Below, piece after piece: positions 1 to 8,844 of a stretch of DNA of 64,000 bases. Under the pieces are notes generated by a model. That model was given only the letters and a program-made list of their open reading frames with translations. It had not been told where the DNA came from and made no database searches. The stretch covers positions 1 to 64,000 of the forward strand of contig CAYNLG010000006.1 in NCBI GenBank assembly GCA_964397995.1, written 5' to 3'. Source of the DNA: CAYNLG01 sp964397995. Its GTDB lineage: Bacteria > Planctomycetota > Phycisphaerae > FEN-1346. The number at the start of each line of letters is the position of its first letter. The first letter of the stretch is position 1. The position numbers and the translations under genes were made by a program.

Positions 1-120
1 AAAAGGCAAAAGGAGGCAAAAAGGAAACAAAAACCCGACAAGGAACAGCAAAAAGCTGACACAGAACGGCAATAAAAAGTCACAAAAAGCCAAAAAAAGC
101 AAAGAAAATGCAAGGTTTTT
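1..120. repeat. A-rich purine island with repeated GGCAAAA units
   Basis: This stretch is strongly A-rich on the plus strand, with units such as GGCAAAA, AGGAGGCAAAAA and GCCAAAAAAAGC, in a chromosome that is otherwise very GC-rich. I see no gene in it. A second island of the same type lies near 59.16-59.30 kb and shares the 12-mer AGGAGGCAAAAA (positions 11-22 here). The island probably continues upstream of the window. Its function is unknown. Confidence 0.6.
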
Positions 121-189
121 GGCCATCCGGCGGCCCCCCCCTCGGGCCCCGCCCGCGCCAGCCCCCGCACCGCACCGTGCCACTTTGAT

Positions 190-218
190 TTGACCGCACC
201 CCGTCTGTGCGCCACAAT
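190..218 (+). promoter_or_regulatory. possible housekeeping promoter of the HTH-GspE gene
   Basis: TTGACC (190-195) is followed after 17 bases by CACAAT (213-218). The -35 matches 5 of 6 and the -10 matches 4 of 6. The likely transcript start is about 40 bases before the chosen ATG. The evidence is base matching only. Confidence 0.35.
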
Positions 219-266
219 GGTGCGTTGCGGACCCACCGGTACAAAGCGAGAGCAGGCCCCTCCGAC

Positions 267-1793
267 ATGGCGGAGCGCCTTTATAGCCTGGAGCAGGTCG
301 CCGACCTGGTCGGGTCGACCGCGCATACGGTGCGCGGATGGGTCGACATGGGTTGGCTTGACGCCGAATCCCTTCCTGGAGGCCAACTTCGCGTCTCTGA
401 GAGGGGGTTGGTCCGCTTCCTCCAGGACCGCGGCGTCGACCTGGAAGAGGTGCTCGACCTTGTCCTGGCCCTCGAATCCGACACCGACGAGCCCCCCGGC
501 GCGGCCGACGAACGCGAGGCCGAGCCGCCGCGCGGCGCCGACGTGCCCCCCGAAGACGCCCGCCGCATGCCTCCGCCGGAGGCCGAATCCGCCCCGGAAC
601 CGCCGCAGGCGCCGGCGCCGAAACCCGCCGAAAACGGCCTGCATCGGCTTCTGACGGCCATTTTGAAGGATGCGATCGACCGCCGCGCCGAGGCCGCCCA
701 CTTCGAGCCCACCGCCGAAGGCCTCGCCCTGTGGCTCCGCGTCGACGGCCGCCTCCACGAGAAACCGAACTTCCGGACCCGCCTCCCGGAGGGCCTGGGA
801 TCCCGACTTCTGGCCCGTATCGCCCATTTGGCGGGGGTCGGCCGCTCGGGGCGCGGCACCTTCGCGGTGCGCATCGACGACCGGGACGAGACGTTCCAGG
901 TGGCGGCCTGTCCGACCCAGCACGGCGTCCGCCTGGCGGTCCGCCCGTCAGCGGCCGGGGCGGCCATGCCGCTCGACGCCCTGGGCCTCTCCGAGGCCGA
1001 CTCCGAGGTCCTACGGGGGTGTCTGGGCCAAAGTGCCGGTCTCGTGCTCGTCGCCGGACCGCCCCGCAGCGGCCGCACCACCACCCTCCGGGCCCTCGTC
1101 GCGGAGCTGGCCGGCACCCGTCGCCGAGCCCTGGCCGTCACCCCCGCGGGGGGGTTCGATCTGCCCGGCGTGGACCGTTACGCCTCGTCCAACGGCGATA
1201 CCGTGGCCGCGGCCATCCGGACGTGCGCCGACCAGGGGGTGGACGCGCTGGTGGTGGACGAGATCGCCGACGCGGCCGCCGCCGAGGCCGCCGTCCAAGC
1301 TGCCATGGCCGGCCATCTGGTCCTGGCGACGGTCCCAGGGCGGGATCCGTGGCCGAATCCGCGACTTCTGGCCGGCGGCAGGGTGGACGAGTTCAGCCTC
1401 GCCTCGGTCCTCCTGGCCGTGACCGTCCAGCGGCTCGTCCGCACGGTCTGCCCGGACTGTGCCGAGCCCGCGACACCCGACCCGTCCGAGCTCCAGACCC
1501 TGGGCTTCCGCGTCAAGGGCCGACTGGGCACCATCGCCGTCGGGGCGGGCTGCCCGGAATGCTTCCAGACCGGCTATTTCGGCCGCACAGGCCTCTTTTC
1601 GCTGCTTCGGATGGAGGGCGGCCTGGCCGAACGCCTCAAGGCCGGCGACCCCGGCCCGGCGCTCTACCTGGCGGCCCGGAAGGCGGGCCTGAAGTCGCTG
1701 CGGCGGGCGGCTCGGGTGAAAGTCATCGAGCGGAAGACGACGCCGGCCGAGGCGATCCGCATCCTCGGCCTCTCGGCGGGCGGCAAGGACTGA
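267..1793 (+). CDS. GspE/PilB-like ATPase-fold protein with N-terminal MerR-type HTH and altered Walker A
   Basis: The product has 508 residues. Residues about 6-55 look like a MerR-type winged helix (SLEQVADLVG...HTVRGWVDMGWL). A Pro/Ala/Glu-rich linker runs to about residue 120. The rest follows type II secretion/type IV pilus assembly ATPases: an N-domain (ILKDAIDRRAEAAHFEP), a P-loop near 264-273, a Walker B-like VDALVVDE near 325-332, and the GspE zinc pair CPDC (395-398) with CPECFQTGYFGR (from 429). The P-loop reads GPPRSGRTTT, so the invariant Lys is Arg. The usual GEIRDxET and TLHTN segments are replaced by DEIADAAAA and TVPG. This suggests a weak or inactive ATPase with a DNA- or partner-binding head. 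The ATG at 267 was chosen because homology begins there; the frame stays open upstream to 207. It stands alone, convergent with the flagellar operon. Confidence 0.7.
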   Translation: MAERLYSLEQVADLVGSTAHTVRGWVDMGWLDAESLPGGQLRVSERGLVRFLQDRGVDLEEVLDLVLALESDTDEPPGAADEREAEPPRGADVPPEDARRMPPPEAESAPEPPQAPAPKPAENGLHRLLTAILKDAIDRRAEAAHFEPTAEGLALWLRVDGRLHEKPNFRTRLPEGLGSRLLARIAHLAGVGRSGRGTFAVRIDDRDETFQVAACPTQHGVRLAVRPSAAGAAMPLDALGLSEADSEVLRGCLGQSAGLVLVAGPPRSGRTTTLRALVAELAGTRRRALAVTPAGGFDLPGVDRYASSNGDTVAAAIRTCADQGVDALVVDEIADAAAAEAAVQAAMAGHLVLATVPGRDPWPNPRLLAGGRVDEFSLASVLLAVTVQRLVRTVCPDCAEPATPDPSELQTLGFRVKGRLGTIAVGAGCPECFQTGYFGRTGLFSLLRMEGGLAERLKAGDPGPALYLAARKAGLKSLRRAARVKVIERKTTPAEAIRILGLSAGGKD

Positions 1794-1811
1794 CCCGCCG
1801 CCGGAACACCC

Positions 1812-2108
1812 TCAGTGCCGCCGCCCCCCGACGGCCGACTTGTACGCCGCAAGGCCCTTCCTGCCCCCGGAAATGCGGTTTTGCCGCCGCCGGAGCTCCT
1901 CGCGCTGCTGCGTCAGGGCGAGGTGGGCCCGGTCGATCAGGTCGCGCAGGCGCCGCCGGTCGGCCTCGGTCAGCCCTTCCACCTGCGCCTCGGCGATGAG
2001 CCGCTCGACGCGGGCCGCGGCCCGAGCGACGTCCTCGACGGTGCCCTGGGCGGCCGCCTCGGTCTGCTCGACCAGCGCCGCCGCCAACGCCTCCACGGCC
2101 GCGCTCAC
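1812..2108 (-). CDS. small helical protein, possibly FliT/FlgN-like flagellar chaperone
   Basis: This is a predicted all-helical protein of 98 residues. It starts at a GTG that overlaps the stop of the upstream TPR gene in a GTGA junction, which fixes the start and implies translational coupling. The C-terminus carries RRRQNRISGGRKGLAAYKSA; a basic GRK/GR..L..Y tail is often seen in FliT-like and other small flagellar chaperones. It is the last gene of the operon that begins at fliK. Overall similarity is too weak for a firm name, so chaperone function is inferred from size, helix content and position. Confidence 0.55.
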   Translation of the reverse strand: MSAAVEALAAALVEQTEAAAQGTVEDVARAAARVERLIAEAQVEGLTEADRRRLRDLIDRAHLALTQQREELRRRQNRISGGRKGLAAYKSAVGGRRH

Positions 2109-2740
2109 GCCGACCTCGCTTCCTGGGGCATCGCGGCGCCCTTGCGGCGCACGTCCGCCAGGAGGGCCTGCGCGTCCGAATTCTCGGGTTCCAGGGCCAG
2201 CACCGTCTCCAGGGCCTCGGCGGCCTCGCCGTAGCGCCCGTCGCGGGCCTTCAGCGTCGCCAGGCAATAGAGCACCGACGTGTCGCCCGGGTGGCGGTCC
2301 AGGTACAGGTTCAGGTAGTGCGTGATCTTCTCGAACGAGCCCATCTGGCAGGAGGTCTGGAAGAGGCCCAGAAGGGCCACCAGGTTGTCGGCGTCCTTGT
2401 CCAGGCACACCATGTAGCGGTCGAACGCGGCCGCGTAGTTGCCCCGTTGCTGCAGGACCATGGCCAGGCCGCCGTGGGCCTCGGCGCAGGCCTCGTCCAC
2501 GCCCACGGCCTGGCGGAAAGCCGCCTCGGCGTCGTCCAAGTCGCCGGTCTGCAGGGCGATGACGCCCAGGCCGACATGCGGCCCCGGGGCCTCCGGGGCC
2601 AGCAGGGACGCCTCGCCGTAGCATTCGCGGGCCCGGTCGAAGTTGCCGAGGGCCGTGTGGCAGTCGCCCAACTCCTTCAGGACCGCCAGATGCTGGTCCA
2701 GGCCCTCTTCGATGACGAACTGCTGGGGACTCAGCTGCAC
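2105..2740 (-). CDS. TPR-repeat protein of the flagellar glycosylation block
   Basis: The product has 211 residues built almost entirely of tetratricopeptide repeats (for example LKELGDCHTALGNFDRARECY, then ALQTGDLDDAEAAFRQA, and DGRYGEAAEALETVLALEP near the C-terminus). It has no signal peptide or membrane segment, so it is probably a cytoplasmic scaffold. The GTG start has AAGGAA upstream and overlaps the end of the upstream glycosyltransferase by 10 bases. The longer open frame upstream is a shadow of that gene. Its position suggests it helps the glycosyltransferases handle flagellar proteins; this is inferred. Confidence 0.75.
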   Translation of the reverse strand: MQLSPQQFVIEEGLDQHLAVLKELGDCHTALGNFDRARECYGEASLLAPEAPGPHVGLGVIALQTGDLDDAEAAFRQAVGVDEACAEAHGGLAMVLQQRGNYAAAFDRYMVCLDKDADNLVALLGLFQTSCQMGSFEKITHYLNLYLDRHPGDTSVLYCLATLKARDGRYGEAAEALETVLALEPENSDAQALLADVRRKGAAMPQEARSA

Positions 2741-4302
2741 GGTGGTTCCTTCCCGGCCAGGACGGCCTCGGCCCGCTCCAGAACGCCCACAGCCTCGCGG
2801 GGCCGCCCGGCGCGCTTCTGGAGTCGGCCTTCGAGCAACAGAGTTTTGACGGTGGGTCGCGTCCGGTTCAGGTGGCGGACGATCTGGAGGGCGTCGCCGT
2901 CGCGGCCGCCCGCCCGGTACAGGGCGTCGGCCTCGAGTTCGCGTAGCCAGACGGTATTCTCGCCGAAATGGTCGGTGGCCTTGCGGAAAAGCCAGGCCGC
3001 CCGGGCGTGCTCGCCCCGGGACTGGAAGCCCCAACCTTCCTGCAGGACCATGTCGAACTGAAGGGCCCGCTCCGGGCCTCGCGGCTCGCGGACGGCCACC
3101 CCCGCCGCCTCCAGGGACTCCAGCAGCGGCCCGCCGGCGGCCTTGCGGCGGGCGTCCGTGAGCACCTCGCGGGCCGCCACGACGGCCGGATGGACCGCCG
3201 AATGGCCCGGCATCGTGAACGCGGTCGGCCCGCCGGCGGCGTGCAGGGCCGCGTACATCGGGTCCTCGACCCAGAGGGCCCCGAAGGTGACGGTCAGCGG
3301 CACGACGGCCACGGCGTCGCCCTGAACGGCCTCCAGGGCCGCGTCCAGACGCGCCCCGACGTCCGCCCCGTCCGCCATCGGCACGGGCACCAGGTTCGGC
3401 AGATCGGCCTGGAGTCGGCCCAGATCGGCCCGCGGCAGGGGCAGGTAGACCTCGTAGGGCATGAACGTCCAGCGGTAGACATTCTGCAGGGCCGCCACGG
3501 CCGCCGCGTCCAGCCGGTCCGCGAGCAGGACCACCGACAGGTCCGGCATCTTCGGCCACGGTTTCGGCGGCCGCGTGGTGCGGATCGACAACGTGTTCGT
3601 GAGGAACGCTCCCTCCGATTGCCGCATCCGGACCGAAATCCGGTCGCTGTCGGCCACGGTGGCCCAGAACTCGCCCGTCACCTCCGGCACGTGCACGAAG
3701 TCCGTGTAGAACCCGAGGCGGCGGGTCAGGTCCCAGTCGATCAGGACGCGGATCCGCTCGTTATAGAGCCCGGTCCGCTCCAACAGGTCCCGCCGATGCA
3801 TCAGGGCCACGTGCAGGGCCAGGTTGAAGTAGCACAGGAACCACCGGTCGAAGTCGCGGCTGATGGTGACGGCCTTGCCGAGGACCTGGCGGGTGCCGTC
3901 CTCCCGGACGCGGCAATGGACCTTGTAGAGGTCCGTGTAGGCGACGCCGCAGTCCGGCCGGCTTTCGAGCGTGCGTACGAGCGTCTCGACGTGGTGCGGG
4001 TAGTAGCAGTCGTCGTCGCCCAGGTACGCCACGTACGTGCCCCGCGCCCGGCCCAAGGCCTCGTTCAGGCTGGCCGCCAGGCCACGATTCTCGTCGCGGT
4101 CGATGAAGACGACCCGCGGGTCGGCGTGGGCCTCGACCAGGTCCCGCACGGGCTCCCCGCCATCGCGGACGACGATCACCTCCAGGTTCCGGTAGGTCTG
4201 GGCCAGGGCGCTCGCGAGGGCCTTCGGGAGGGTGGCGCGGCGGTTGTAGGTCGAGAGCAGGACGCTCACGAGCGGTCCGGTTGCCTGGGCTTCGTCCGGC
4301 AC
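2731..4302 (-). CDS. GT2-type glycosyltransferase with C-terminal TPR-like region
   Basis: The product has 523 residues. The N-terminal 220 or so form a GT-A fold of family 2: VSVLLSTYNRRATL at the start, LEVIVVRDGG, RGLAASLNEALGRARG, and the metal/sugar-nucleotide motif LGDDDCYYP. A middle part begins VVLLADRLDAAAVAALQN and may be a second degenerate domain. The last 110 residues are TPR-like helices (GEHARAAWLFRKATDHFGEN). The GTG start lies 13 bases after the upstream stop with a GAGGA motif close by; the longer frame to 4380 would run into the upstream gene. It sits with two other glycosyltransferases after flgL, so flagellin or hook-protein glycosylation is likely but inferred. Confidence 0.85.
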   Translation of the reverse strand: MPDEAQATGPLVSVLLSTYNRRATLPKALASALAQTYRNLEVIVVRDGGEPVRDLVEAHADPRVVFIDRDENRGLAASLNEALGRARGTYVAYLGDDDCYYPHHVETLVRTLESRPDCGVAYTDLYKVHCRVREDGTRQVLGKAVTISRDFDRWFLCYFNLALHVALMHRRDLLERTGLYNERIRVLIDWDLTRRLGFYTDFVHVPEVTGEFWATVADSDRISVRMRQSEGAFLTNTLSIRTTRPPKPWPKMPDLSVVLLADRLDAAAVAALQNVYRWTFMPYEVYLPLPRADLGRLQADLPNLVPVPMADGADVGARLDAALEAVQGDAVAVVPLTVTFGALWVEDPMYAALHAAGGPTAFTMPGHSAVHPAVVAAREVLTDARRKAAGGPLLESLEAAGVAVREPRGPERALQFDMVLQEGWGFQSRGEHARAAWLFRKATDHFGENTVWLRELEADALYRAGGRDGDALQIVRHLNRTRPTVKTLLLEGRLQKRAGRPREAVGVLERAEAVLAGKEPPCS

Positions 4303-4315
4303 GGCAGGGTCCTCG

Positions 4316-5800
4316 TCAGGTGGCGTCGCGGGCGGCCACTTCGTCCAGGAAGGCGTCGATGGCGTCCCCGCCGCCCACATCCTGCGGCCCGTCGGCGGCC
4401 ACGGGGTCGTCCTCCAGCTCGCGCATCAGTCGGTTCACCGCCCCGAGCTGCCGCCCCAGGGGATACCGGTCGGCCACGAACGCCCGGTACGCCGCCGGCT
4501 CCCAGGGCTCCTCCAGGATGCGGCGGCAGAACTCCTCCGGCGTCCGCCAGACGTAGTCCTCCGGAAAGAGGGCCTGCCACCCCGGGAACGTGTGCAGCAC
4601 GGGCTTCAGGCCCAGAGCCATCGCCTCCAGGGCCGACACGGGGTGGCCCTCCACCATGCTTGCCGACACGAGGTACTGCTTGTCGGCCAACCACGCGGTG
4701 ATGTCGTCCTGCCAGCCATCGAACCGGACGGCCTCGCCGAGGCCCAGCTCGTCGATCTGGTGGGCCACGTACTGGGCCAGGACGCCGTCGTCCTGCCACC
4801 GGCCCGCGAACGACAGCCGCCAGGCCGGGTCGGCCGCGTACAGCCGCGCAAAAGCCTGCAGCAGCAGGCCCGGGTTCTTCATCCAGTTCAGGTACCCGAC
4901 GCAGGCCAGGTGGGTGCCCCGTTCGCGTTCGACCGCCGGGAATCGGTCCAGGTCCACGCCGTTCGGGATCGGCACCACCTGCGTCCGCGTGTCGATATCG
5001 GGCACGCGGCGGCGAAGCTGGGCCAGCACGGCCGGGTTGCCGACCAGGACCAGCCGGTCGATGGCCTCCCAGCGGACCCGCTCGACAAAGGGCGTGAAGG
5101 CCTCGAACCGGTGCAGCCGCAGCACCAGGCGGCACGTCTTCGGCAGTTCCGAGGCGATGACGGCCTGCTCGGTGCACCATTCCAGCCAGGCGACGTCGGC
5201 CCAGCGGAGGGTCTCGGCCATCTCCTCGCGGCTCGTCGGCTCAATGTACCGGGTCTCGAAACGGGCCTCGAGGTAGGCCCGGATGTCGCCCAGGAACGCC
5301 GCCGACGGGAACTCGCAGAGGATCGCCACCTTCGGCCGCGCCGCCCGCAACTCCTGGTAAATGGGCAGCAGGTGGGGCTGGTCGGGCAGGCAGCCGAGGC
5401 TGCGGATCATCGTCTCGACCGCCCCGCCCCGGTCGCCGCGGGCCAGGAAGGCCTCGGCCGTCCGGTTCGCGAGGTCCGACGTGAAGACCCCGGCCGCGCT
5501 GAGCGCCGGGAACAGGGCGCTCGCGTCCTCGGGTCGGCCGGCCGCCAAGTGCACCTCCGCCAGGTTCCACAGGGCCTGGCCGCGGGCGTCGCCGTCCAGG
5601 CGGTCGGCGGCGGAGGCCAGGCGCGCGGCCGCCTCGTCCAGGCGCCCGAGCGCGTAGAGCAGCGCCCCGGCGTCGTTCAGGGCGTGGCCATCGTCGGGAT
5701 GGGCGTGGAGGTAGCCCTCGTAGGCCTTGAGGGCCTCGGCGTGGCGGCCCGCTTCCGCCAGGTGCGAGCACAGGTCATAGGTCGGCGTCGGTTCCGCCAC
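4316..5800 (-). CDS. TPR-GT4 glycosyltransferase
   Basis: The product has 494 residues. The first 150 or so are TPR units (AGRHAEALKAYEGYLHAHPDDGHALNDAG). The rest is a GT-B glycosyltransferase of family 4 type: PNGVDLDRFP, HLACVGYLNWMKNPGLLLQAF, LSFAGRW, and the nucleotide-sugar signature EGHPVSALEAMALGLKPVL. TPRs fused to a GT-B enzyme often guide glycosylation of protein substrates. The GTG start has GGAAGGAG upstream. It lies in the operon between two GT2-type enzymes. The donor sugar cannot be read from the sequence. Confidence 0.85.
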   Translation of the reverse strand: MAEPTPTYDLCSHLAEAGRHAEALKAYEGYLHAHPDDGHALNDAGALLYALGRLDEAAARLASAADRLDGDARGQALWNLAEVHLAAGRPEDASALFPALSAAGVFTSDLANRTAEAFLARGDRGGAVETMIRSLGCLPDQPHLLPIYQELRAARPKVAILCEFPSAAFLGDIRAYLEARFETRYIEPTSREEMAETLRWADVAWLEWCTEQAVIASELPKTCRLVLRLHRFEAFTPFVERVRWEAIDRLVLVGNPAVLAQLRRRVPDIDTRTQVVPIPNGVDLDRFPAVERERGTHLACVGYLNWMKNPGLLLQAFARLYAADPAWRLSFAGRWQDDGVLAQYVAHQIDELGLGEAVRFDGWQDDITAWLADKQYLVSASMVEGHPVSALEAMALGLKPVLHTFPGWQALFPEDYVWRTPEEFCRRILEEPWEPAAYRAFVADRYPLGRQLGAVNRLMRELEDDPVAADGPQDVGGGDAIDAFLDEVAARDAT

Positions 5801-5833
5801 AGGCCGCTCCTTCCGTCCTCCATCCGAGCGTGG

Positions 5834-7369
5834 TCATGCGCCCGCCGCGGCTACCGGCGCCCCGGCAAGCAGGGCCGCGGCGTCGGCCCGCAGCGGATGG
5901 TCCGCCGCCACGCCGTACACCTCGGCCGTCGCGAGCAGACGGCGCGAAACCGTCTCCTGCGGATTCCAGTGCAAACGACGTGCCAGGGGCCCCGCCAGAG
6001 CCTCCGGCGACGCCCCGTCGAGCAGCTTCCGCGCGATCCGGTGGCAGTACCCGGCCGCCTCCCGCAGCATCGCCCCGGACCGGGCCGACCGGTGGACCCG
6101 CACGAGCGGCACCGGCACCAGGTGCCAGCGGACGTCCCCCGCCAGGGCCGCGCGAACCCACAGGTCGTAGTCCTGGCACCGCGCGAAGGCGGGGTCGTAG
6201 GCCCCCAGCCGGTCGTACAGCCCCACCCGTACCAGGGCCGTGGTGTCCAGAATCGGGCAGATTCCGGCCAATCCGGCCAGCAGCCGCGCCGGCAGGTCGG
6301 CAGCCTGCAGCGGCCGGTACCGCCGCACGGCCAGGAGCCGCCCGTCCGGGCCATGCAGCGCCCCGTCGGCATGGACGACGTCGGCCCCGGTGGCGAGGGC
6401 GGCCCGAACCTGGGCGGCGATGCGCCCGGGCAGGGCCTCGTCGTCGGCCCCCAGCCAGGCGACCCACTCGCCCCGCGCCTCGGCCAGGCCAAGGTTCCGG
6501 CTCTCGGGCCGGCCGGAGTGCGGTTTGTGCAAATATCGAACGCGGGCGTCATGCAAGTGCCCATCCACCACGCCGCGCGTCCCGTCCGTCGAGCCGTCGT
6601 CGACGACGAGGATCTCCAGGTGCGGCCACGTCTGGGCCCGCAAACTCGCAAGGCACCGGCCCAGCGTCTGCTCGGCGTTATGGGCGAAGACGATGGCGGT
6701 AACGAGCGGCCCGCCGTCGGACACGGCCTGCGGCGGAGCGTGCGGGGCGCCGTCGCGGACGCCCACGGTGCACCCCGGGGCCGCGCCGCCCTGCCCCGGC
6801 GCCCACGCCAGGACGGTGTCGGCGTCGTCCGAGGCGGGGATCGGCCGGCCGTACCCGGTCTCGACCAGCTGCCGCAGGGCCCGCGGGGCATCGCCCTCGA
6901 TGCGGACGGTGCCGCGCGCGGCCGCCGCGGCCGCCAGGACAGCCTCCCACTCCGAGCCGGTCAGGTCGCCGCCCGGGGCGGCCAGCGCGGCCACTAGGGC
7001 CCCGACGTCGCCCGCGCGGCGAAGTTCCATGCCCTCGGGCAGGTCAGGTGCCGCCGTCGCGGGTTCGACGACCACCGTCCCGACGAGCGGGGCCAGCGTC
7101 CGCAGCCGGTCGGCATCAAGGTCAGCAGCAGACACGTGGAGGGTCGCCCGGGGTAGCCACGCCGCGTCGGGCGCGGTGGCCAAGGCCTCCAGGAGGGGCC
7201 CGTCGCCCTCGAACCAGAGCCGATCGGCCGCGGCGGCCGCCCGCAACGCCGCCTCCGGCTCCGCGTCGCCCTTCACGAGCGTGAGGCGCACCTCCGGCCG
7301 GGCGGCCACAGCCTTCAGGAAGGCCCGCGTGGCGTCCAGCAGGCGGCTCACAATGGCGACGGCGTGCAC
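5834..7369 (-). CDS. GT2-type glycosyltransferase with extra N-terminal domain
   Basis: The product has 511 residues. Residues 1-220 are an Ala-rich domain I do not recognise; it starts like a nucleotide-binding fold (MHAVAIVSRLLDATRAFL). From about 225 there is a family 2 glycosyltransferase: LVTAIVFAHNAEQTLGRCLASLRAQTWPHLEILVVDDGSTDGT, RPESRNLGLAEARGEWVAWLGADDE, and later a FARCQDYDLWVRAAL segment typical of the acceptor side. The predicted start is GTG. It is 31 bases after flgL, in the same direction, and begins the glycosylation block of the operon. Confidence 0.85.
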   Translation of the reverse strand: MHAVAIVSRLLDATRAFLKAVAARPEVRLTLVKGDAEPEAALRAAAAADRLWFEGDGPLLEALATAPDAAWLPRATLHVSAADLDADRLRTLAPLVGTVVVEPATAAPDLPEGMELRRAGDVGALVAALAAPGGDLTGSEWEAVLAAAAAARGTVRIEGDAPRALRQLVETGYGRPIPASDDADTVLAWAPGQGGAAPGCTVGVRDGAPHAPPQAVSDGGPLVTAIVFAHNAEQTLGRCLASLRAQTWPHLEILVVDDGSTDGTRGVVDGHLHDARVRYLHKPHSGRPESRNLGLAEARGEWVAWLGADDEALPGRIAAQVRAALATGADVVHADGALHGPDGRLLAVRRYRPLQAADLPARLLAGLAGICPILDTTALVRVGLYDRLGAYDPAFARCQDYDLWVRAALAGDVRWHLVPVPLVRVHRSARSGAMLREAAGYCHRIARKLLDGASPEALAGPLARRLHWNPQETVSRRLLATAEVYGVAADHPLRADAAALLAGAPVAAAGA

Positions 7370-7400
7370 GGCCTTGGCGGGCCTCCAGGGGGGGACGGAC

Positions 7401-8825
7401 TCAAATGAAGTCCAGCAGGGACAGGCTCAGCAGCCGCTGGGTGGCGGCCAGGGTCATCTCGTAGAGGGTCTGGCGGCGGGCCAGGTCGGTCGCGACGATC
7501 ACCATGTCGGCGTTCTCCAGCGACGCCGCGTCGTCGTCCACGTACTGCTTCACGTTCTCAAGGCTGTCGCCGAGGGTCTCGATCGCCCCCAGCCGCGCCC
7601 CCACCGTCGTCTGGCTCCGCATCAGGGCCCGGCCGACCTCGTTCAGGGACCCGGCCACCTCTTCCAGCAGCTCCAGCTGGAGGTCGTCGGGCAGGTCCCG
7701 GGTGCCGAGCATCAGGTCACGGGCCGTGGCCAGGGTCTCGAACAGGTCGTACGTCCCGGGCAGGCGGACGGCGTCGACGCCCGTCCGCTCGATGCCGGTG
7801 GCGTCGATGTATAGCACGCGCCCGGTGGTGCCGTCGATGACGGGCTGGTTCGGGCTGGCGAAGTTGAGGCCGCCCCACGTGGCGCCGTCGTCGATGGAGA
7901 CGCGGCCGCTGGCCTCCAGGTTGACCGTGCCGACGAAGCCGGGCACGAGGCCCGTGACGTCGACGGTGACGGTGTCGCCGGCGTCGCTGGTGACGGCCAG
8001 GTCGGTCTCGGCGCCCGTGAAGCTGACGGCCGGGCCGCCGTCCAGGCTCAGCGTCCCCGCGGGGACGTCGATGGCGAGGGTGTGGCCGTTGCCGAGGACG
8101 GTGTCGCCCGAGGCGGAGGACGTGCCGGCGGCAATGCCGCTCGCCCCGAGATACGAGGTCGTGTCGTGCGCCAGTGTCACGTACGCCTGGCCCCGCACGC
8201 TGGGCGTCCCGGCGCCGGCCGCCAAGCCCGTCGAGCCGTGGACCTCGGGGACGCCGCGTTCGTCAAGGCGGAAGACGTCGCGGCCCACGAGGACGCCGGC
8301 GTAGGCGATGCCCGGCCCGACGGGGACATTGATGTCGTCGGCCCCGCCGACGTACGCGACGTTCTGGATAAGGCCGCCGGACCGCGTGACGGCAAACGGC
8401 CGCGTGTCGGTGCTGCTCCCGGCGAAGAGGAACTGGCCCTTGTGCTGAATGTTGGCCAGCGAGACGCACTGCTCCAGCAGGCCGTCGATCTCGCGGGCGA
8501 TCGGGACGCGGTCCTCGGCCGAGTACGTACCGCTGGAGGCCTGGGTCACCAGGGTCCGCACCCGCGTGACGCTCTCCCAGATCTGCTCCAGGGTCTCGCC
8601 GGCGATGCTCAGCGAGTCGGTCACGGCGTTCAGGTTCTTGGCGTAGACGGCCAAGCTGTCGCTCTGGGCCCGGAGGGTCAGCATGTGGAACGCCTCGGTG
8701 GGCCCGTCAGAGGCCTTGATAAGGCGGGCGCCGGAGGCGGCCATCTGCTGGAGCCGCGCGAGCTCCGAGGCGTGGAGCTGCAGGGCCGCCCGCGTCGTGT
8801 TGTAGATGCTGCCCCAGCCCGCCAT
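7401..8825 (-). CDS. flgL: flagellar hook-filament junction protein FlgL (HAP3)
   Basis: The product has 474 residues with flagellin-type N- and C-terminal helices. The N-terminus reads IYNTTRAALQLHASELARLQQMAASGARLIKASDGPTEAFHM, followed by QIWESVTRVRTLVTQASSGTYS and FAGSSTDTRPF, which are typical of FlgL. The C-terminus (DAASLENADMVIVATDLARRQTLYEMTLAATQRLLSLSLLDFI) is the matching D0 helix. FlgL joins the hook to the filament next to FlgK. The middle is a beta-rich insert. The ATG lies 19 bases after the flgK stop. Confidence 0.95.
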   Translation of the reverse strand: MAGWGSIYNTTRAALQLHASELARLQQMAASGARLIKASDGPTEAFHMLTLRAQSDSLAVYAKNLNAVTDSLSIAGETLEQIWESVTRVRTLVTQASSGTYSAEDRVPIAREIDGLLEQCVSLANIQHKGQFLFAGSSTDTRPFAVTRSGGLIQNVAYVGGADDINVPVGPGIAYAGVLVGRDVFRLDERGVPEVHGSTGLAAGAGTPSVRGQAYVTLAHDTTSYLGASGIAAGTSSASGDTVLGNGHTLAIDVPAGTLSLDGGPAVSFTGAETDLAVTSDAGDTVTVDVTGLVPGFVGTVNLEASGRVSIDDGATWGGLNFASPNQPVIDGTTGRVLYIDATGIERTGVDAVRLPGTYDLFETLATARDLMLGTRDLPDDLQLELLEEVAGSLNEVGRALMRSQTTVGARLGAIETLGDSLENVKQYVDDDAASLENADMVIVATDLARRQTLYEMTLAATQRLLSLSLLDFI

Positions 8826-8844
8826 GGTGCGTCTCCCGCGTCCG

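Noticed and set aside
2741..3559. upstream extension of the TPR gene
   Set aside because: It is out-of-frame sequence of the glycosyltransferase gene; the GTG at 2740 starts the TPRs.
4592..6997. 801-codon open frame on the plus strand
   Set aside because: It is the antisense of the glycosyltransferase genes; high GC keeps it open. No family motif and no ribosome site.
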